Shown in pieces: positions 59,501 to 64,000 of a DNA stretch of 64,000 nucleotides. The position numbers and the translations under genes were made by a program. The notes below the pieces were generated by a model that was not told the origin of the DNA, did not search any database, and saw nothing but the letters and a program-made list of their open reading frames with translations. Positions within the stretch are counted from its first letter, which is position 1. Every line of letters begins with the position of its first letter. The stretch comes from Triglochin maritima (Eukaryota; Streptophyta; Magnoliopsida; Alismatales; Juncaginaceae): contig OY821789.1 of assembly GCA_963682175.1 (NCBI GenBank), positions 1,054,001 to 1,118,000 on the forward strand, read 5' to 3'.

Positions 59501-61185
59501 AACGGGAAAAGATTCTGGTCATGATGGAACTCTAGTTTGAGACTGATAAAGCCCAGGAAGAGCAAAATTCAAATGACAAGATTAACATGAACTGTGGAAA
59601 AACGAGTTGAATTTACCGAGACGACGTTGCATTGGCCTCTGTACTTTCTACTTTGCGCCTGCTATTTCCCAAATTCAAAAGTTCAAGAATTCTGTCAGCT
59701 GATTGAACCTGTATAACATGGTTATTAATCCAATCACATAAAAATAGTAAATATCTTTCATAATCATGAATGTATTGGTTGTAAGTAGCAGACCTTAATA
59801 CTTTTTAAGCCAGCAACAACTATCCCATTCTCAGGATCTTCTCGGAGCTCTAAGTGTCCAGAGGACTTCTCAAGCAGATCATAGATAACCTGATTGTTAA
59901 AAGGACAACATATATGAGAATGGGATGGAAAGACCAAACATTTGGTAACAGAAGCATACACTAAAGAATCTAAACATATGAAGACTGTACTTCATTGTAG
60001 ACTTCAAGATAAGAACAGGAAACTTCAAATTCATCAGAACTCGTGTCTCTTTTTATCAGATCAAAAATTGTATTCAAGCTGAGAACCATGAGTCCAGGAT
60101 CATTGCGTGTTCCAACCATCGTGTATGTCTTTCCGCTGGAAATAATAATTTAATATATAACCACAAAGCTGAAAGAACTAGTCAAAAATTGAGAAGTTAC
60201 CAAATATATTTTTCAGTTTTCACCAAGTTAATTAGGAAGAAAAAACAGAATCGCATCACATGTAACAACAAGAAGTTAGCATGTGCACACTCAATTCAAA
60301 GCTTCAATTGGTTGCTATTCAATATTTCCATATTAAAATACTTTAAATTCCAGAGAGTGTGTAAGGTCATTGCTGAGTAAGTGAGTATGATTGCGCACCT
60401 TCCTGTTGAACCATAAGCAAACACAGTGGCATTGAGACCTTGAACAACTCCAGCTATTGTAGAAGAAATACTCTTATAGACGTCCTGAGAAGGACATCAG
60501 TATGAATACAGATCAGCACAAATTCTAGCATAGGTCCCTATTGTTATCCTTCAAACTAATGATGTAGTGCATATAATGTGCATTTTTCTTTTTCCGCATG
60601 CAAAACTGTAACAACTTTCACCAGGAATTACTTCAATAACATATATATGTATAAATACATAAGCATGATTTTCAAGTACCGGTTTTCACTTTTTACTCAA
60701 GAAAGCGGAAGATGAAAGGTGCATGAACACGCCCAAATCAAAGAGAGAACAGGCTTACAGCATTAGAAGAATCAGGACCAAATGCATGATCAAAACTGTA
60801 TCTTCTCTCCTTACTACGATTTTGAACACGTTCCAGGTAATCTTTAGATAGGTCAGGATCCAACACAATGACGCCCTGACATGCAAAGTGAACTCCAAAG
60901 TGAGCCACATATCACAATTCAAATCCATCACACATGTATCCTCTCAACAAGGCAAAAACGAAGGTCGATACAAACCTTATCATCGGTTATTTGGATGATA
61001 TGACGGTTCCGTTTGCGATCCACCTCACTAAGAGGTCTACATTTCACAGCTACCTACAAACAAACAAAACAAAATTTAAAAAACAGACATAATTTACACA
61101 GAGGCCAATGCTTCAAATTGGGAATTCAAACTCTCACCAGGAGTGTAGCGGTCTGCTTCGAAGCCGGAGGCTTAATGCTAGGCAT
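56542..61185 (-). CDS. KIN8A: Kinesin-8A-like microtubule motor
   Basis: ATP-driven microtubule motor. Kinesin-8s act at plus ends and in spindle or cytoskeletal length control. Sixteen exons on the minus strand: 61138-61185, 60976-61053, 60759-60875, 60399-60484, 59991-60135, 59794-59889, 59617-59708, 59163-59264, 58912-59058, 58690-58840, 58426-58488, 58095-58331, 57858-57962, 57643-57756, 56974-57549, 56542-56748. Total 2364 nt, 787 aa. The motor starts almost at once ([20 protein letters not shown]). Motifs: P-loop GSTGSGKT (106-113), DLAGSERATEA with D251, [11 protein letters not shown], closing [12 protein letters not shown] (~345). The neck/coiled coil [20 protein letters not shown] is typical of the KIN8A group, with Leu-rich heptads to about 540. 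A ~260 aa Ser/Pro-rich tail follows. The last-exon acceptor (GTGTGAAG|GAAGCT) was chosen because it alone keeps phase. Confidence 0.92.
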
Positions 61186-62648
61186 GCTTCTCAATTCAAC
61201 TTACACAAACCTAAAAAAACAAAGTAGTTTCTCCAGACCAAAAAGGAACCTAACTCTACCAATCCTTCTCCCCTCTGAAAATTTGCTCGCCTTCCAACAT
61301 AAAGCGAACGCCGAGCTATTCTAATATAAAAAACACAACCTAAGTTCTGAAATTCCACTTTGCCAGCAGATTTTGCTTCCGTTGCAGCAAAAGGCGAACA
61401 TCAGAGCACAAAACAACCTGAACTCCAAAACATTTTCTCTTTAAAAAAAAAATCAAACTATCCTAAACACCAAGAGCTCAAGAAAAATAACCTAAACTTC
61501 CAAATTCCAATTTAGTCAAGAGTTCTCACTTCTCTTGCATTAAAGGGCAATAAAAACCTAAATTCAATTTTTTCTTCTTCTTTCTATTCCAGCAGAAAAA
61601 ACTACATTGCACGCCCGGCGTCTCTTGGATCCTCCGACGACCTCAAAGACCAAAACCCTAACAAACCATCCGAAAACCTAAGCTCGACCGTCGTCTCCAG
61701 ACCACAACCTCCCAAGTACCAGGACAAGTGCGCGTCGAAAGAAAAGGCGGAATGGAGGAATAATAAAGAAAGCGGTGCGTCCGTCGGGCTAAAAGCAACC
61801 GCCGAAGTGGGAGAGGAGAAGAAGGAAAGGCGTTGGAGAGGTGTACATCTCGTGGTGGGGATGCTTCTCGTGGTTAACGATGACTTTGTTTTATTACTGC
61901 GTTTTCTCACGAGATAATTATAATTTGGAGTTTTCTCTCAAATGTACACGTACTCCTTCCAATTTGCACATAAACTATTTGAGATCTTCAAATGTTTAAT
62001 TTTGTTGCATTTCAAATTTTATGTTCGTTAAACCTTACCTTCCCCAAGAAATGGTTTGTCCTGTGGTGTGTGTTGTGCAAAAAGTAGAAGGTATTCACAA
62101 TCACAAGGTGATTTGTTATAAGAAATAAAATAAATTCTCATGTGAGACGAACTTTGACAAAGTTGGTTTTTCTTCTTCTAATGTATTTACTGTACTACCA
62201 ATCTCATTTTAAATTTCAAATATCCTAAATTTGCGTATAAGAAGACTGTTAAAATTTGATTTATAGTCTTGATCATTTTAAGGAAAAGAATCTCCTAACT
62301 AAATTAGCCTAGTTGGTACAAATTTTGAACATTGTAGAGGATATCAAAATAGTAGAATGGAACATTTTAGTTTTCTTAAGTATAATTTTCAAGGATATTT
62401 TGCAAAATTTCTGAGAATGTATTTTTTATTTTAATTATCTATTAAGGGAAAAGGTAAAAATTACATATTGCAGATGACATCTCACTAGTATATAATGAAC
62501 AGTAAAAGTGAAACTATATATTGCAGTTCACCTTTTAGCTCGTAGCTTAAGATATTTTCCCCAAAGTGATAGCTATAGGTAGTACAGATCGCATCGAGTT
62601 TTGATTTGGACAGAGATGACAAACAAACGTACAAATGCTAAAGCCAAC
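61186..62648. other. Kinesin upstream region and intergenic DNA
   Basis: 61186-61920 probably holds the 5' UTR (possibly with an intron) and core promoter, with an AAAACCCTAACAAACC block near 61655. The 102-codon minus-strand frame at 61602-61910 has no recognisable domain. Beyond it is AT-rich DNA with no gene. Confidence 0.4.
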
Positions 62649-64000
62649 TGAATTGCTAAACATCGCCCCAAAATTACTTAAATCGCCCCTTGAAATTACC
62701 ATTTTGCCCTTCTCTCATTTCTACTGCTATAACGCGACATTTTACCCTCCTATCACACATCTCTCTTCATATTCCTCTTATAATCATAAAAAATAATGTT
62801 TTGGAGGTCAGTAATGAACCAACGGACGCCCCAGTGTACTCGAATCTGGTAAAACATCTAACATCTTTTTAATAAAAAAATAATAAAAAATAATAAAAAA
62901 TTACGGGCGTCTGACGGAGCCACCCCCACGTAGGAGGGGGCGTCTGGCTAAGACGCCTTCCCCATGGGGGCGGCGTTTTACCCAGACGCCTTACCCATCG
63001 GGGAGGCGTTTTACCCAGACGCTCCGCCCTTGGGACAAGCGTCTGCGTAAGACGCCTCCTCCATGGGGGAGGCGTCTTAGCCAGACGCCCCCTCCTACGT
63101 GGGGGCGGCTCCGTCAGACGCCCGTAATTTTTTATTATTTTTTTTAAAAAATAATTGATTATAAATTTAGATAATTGTTAAATTAATTAATAAGTTAATA
63201 ATTACTATATTCGGATGACCGATACCTCTTCGGTACACCGAAAATTCAAAAATTTCCAGATCCAACAATTTCAAAATCCAAAAAATTTCCAGGGGGTGCT
63301 GCCCCCTTGCCACCCCCGCCACCTCACCGGCGAGGTGGAATGCCGCTCGCTCACCGGGGAGCGAGACCCCCGAACGACCTGTCGAGGTGGTATTTGTAAG
63401 TCATGATGTTTTACCACCGGGGATTTGGAACTTTAAAAATGTTGGATCTGGAATTTTTTTGAATCTTCATCACTTGCAAAAAAACTCATTGTAATCCGAC
63501 CGGTTACCACCGAAAATTTGCAAAGAAACGTCAAATAATTTGAGATAACACACCGTATAATTTTAATTTGACAAAAAACATTAAAAAAAACGGGACGTCT
63601 GGCTAAGACGCCTGTACCATCGTGGAGGCGTCTGGCTAAGACGCCTCCACCATGGTCGAGGCGTCTTAACCAGACGCCTAGACAATGGTATAGGCGTCTG
63701 GCTAAGACGCCTGTACCATCGTGGAGGCGTCTGGCTAAGACGCCTCAACGATGGTGGAGGCGTCTTAGCCAGACGCCTCCACGATGGTACAGGCGTCTTA
63801 GCCAGACGCCCGTGTCGGAAAAAAAAATCCGCCTCCGTTACCTCGCCTGATCTAGGTGTTTCGCCAGACATTTTCGTGGTGTTGGTACTAGGAATGTTAG
63901 TAAAACTGAGTCAATAACCTTGTTTAAAGACACGGGACGATATGGGTATTAAATATATTGTTAAGGGCAATTTGGTAATTTCAAGGGGCGATTTAAGTAG
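62649..64000 (+). mobile_element. GC-dyad MULE-like element (family B), right end beyond the window
   Basis: Left terminus TGAATTGCTAAACATCGCCCC matches the element at 40630. The preceding 9 bp AAAGCCAAC would be the target duplication. The interior has two GC-dyad clusters (62907-63125 and 63593-63815), a CGGTACACCGA dyad near 63230, and a right block from ~63835 almost identical to 5100-5297. The sequence stops at GCGATTTAAGTAG, a few tens of bases before the expected right end GTAGTTCCC. No transposase visible. Confidence 0.8.
63593..63815. repeat. 33 bp dyad units, direct and inverted
   Basis: About seven units of ~33 bp, each built on GGCGTCTGGCTAAGACGCC or its reverse complement GGCGTCTTAGCCAGACGCC, linked by ~14 bp such as TCCACCATGGTCGA. 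The first units face one way and the last the other, so the whole block is also a large hairpin. In translation it gives the spurious peptide RRLAKTPxPSW repeated. Confidence 0.93.

Noticed and set aside
61602..61910. 102-codon minus-strand frame as an N-terminal extension of the kinesin
   Set aside because: It is not in frame-continuous reach of exon 1, has no kinesin features, and the family normally starts close to the motor, as the 61185 start does.

Overview
This is a plant nuclear window, most likely from a eudicot: intron-rich genes, AT-rich intergenic DNA, long microsatellites and many transposon remnants. I recognise four intact protein-coding genes. They are a BAM1-type CLAVATA1-class LRR receptor kinase (+, 26065-29720), a peroxisomal NAD malate dehydrogenase with a PTS2 signal (-, 43280-47376), L-galactose dehydrogenase of the ascorbate pathway (+, 53341-55786) and a kinesin-8A-like motor (-, 56542-61185). 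All exon joins of the four were checked for phase by hand. The genes do unrelated jobs (peptide signalling, peroxisomal redox shuttling, vitamin C synthesis, microtubule motor) and look like ordinary neighbours.

Layout. 1-4517 holds two near-identical copies of a ~1.5 kb segment, 2977 bp apart, each carrying a miniature LTR retrotransposon (TRIM). 4518-11695 is a transposon cluster: a truncated LTR, half of a Mutator-like element, two long solo LTRs of one family (here 'family A', rich in the dyad CGGTCGACCG) and one inverted LTR of a second family ('D'). 11696-19100 is mostly featureless AT-rich DNA with a decayed MULE fragment, a TATA/site-II cluster and an LTR-like fragment. 19100-21440 is a decayed PIF/Harbinger-like region. 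23042-24993 and 33892-36168 are two related giant fold-back elements that flank the receptor kinase. 37220-39094 is a solo LTR of a third family and 40630-41646 a MULE-type element. The MDH gene follows, then a small TIR element, a third family A solo LTR with a family D LTR nested in it (49423-52858), the convergent L-GalDH/kinesin pair, and the left part of a GC-rich MULE cut by the window end.

The main sequence-level surprise is that unrelated transposon families here are filled with short perfect dyads: CGGTNNACCG in two LTR families and one MULE family, GGCGTCT/AGACGCC in the MULEs, and GGATCGCGG/CCGCGATCC in the fold-back elements. In addition, the TRIM LTR carries a motif one base off the plant snRNA upstream element, 25 nt before a TATA box, which is Pol III-type spacing. 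No autonomous transposon coding region is intact in the window. Family, TSD and exon statements come from reading the sequence. Functional statements rest on family knowledge and are marked as such.
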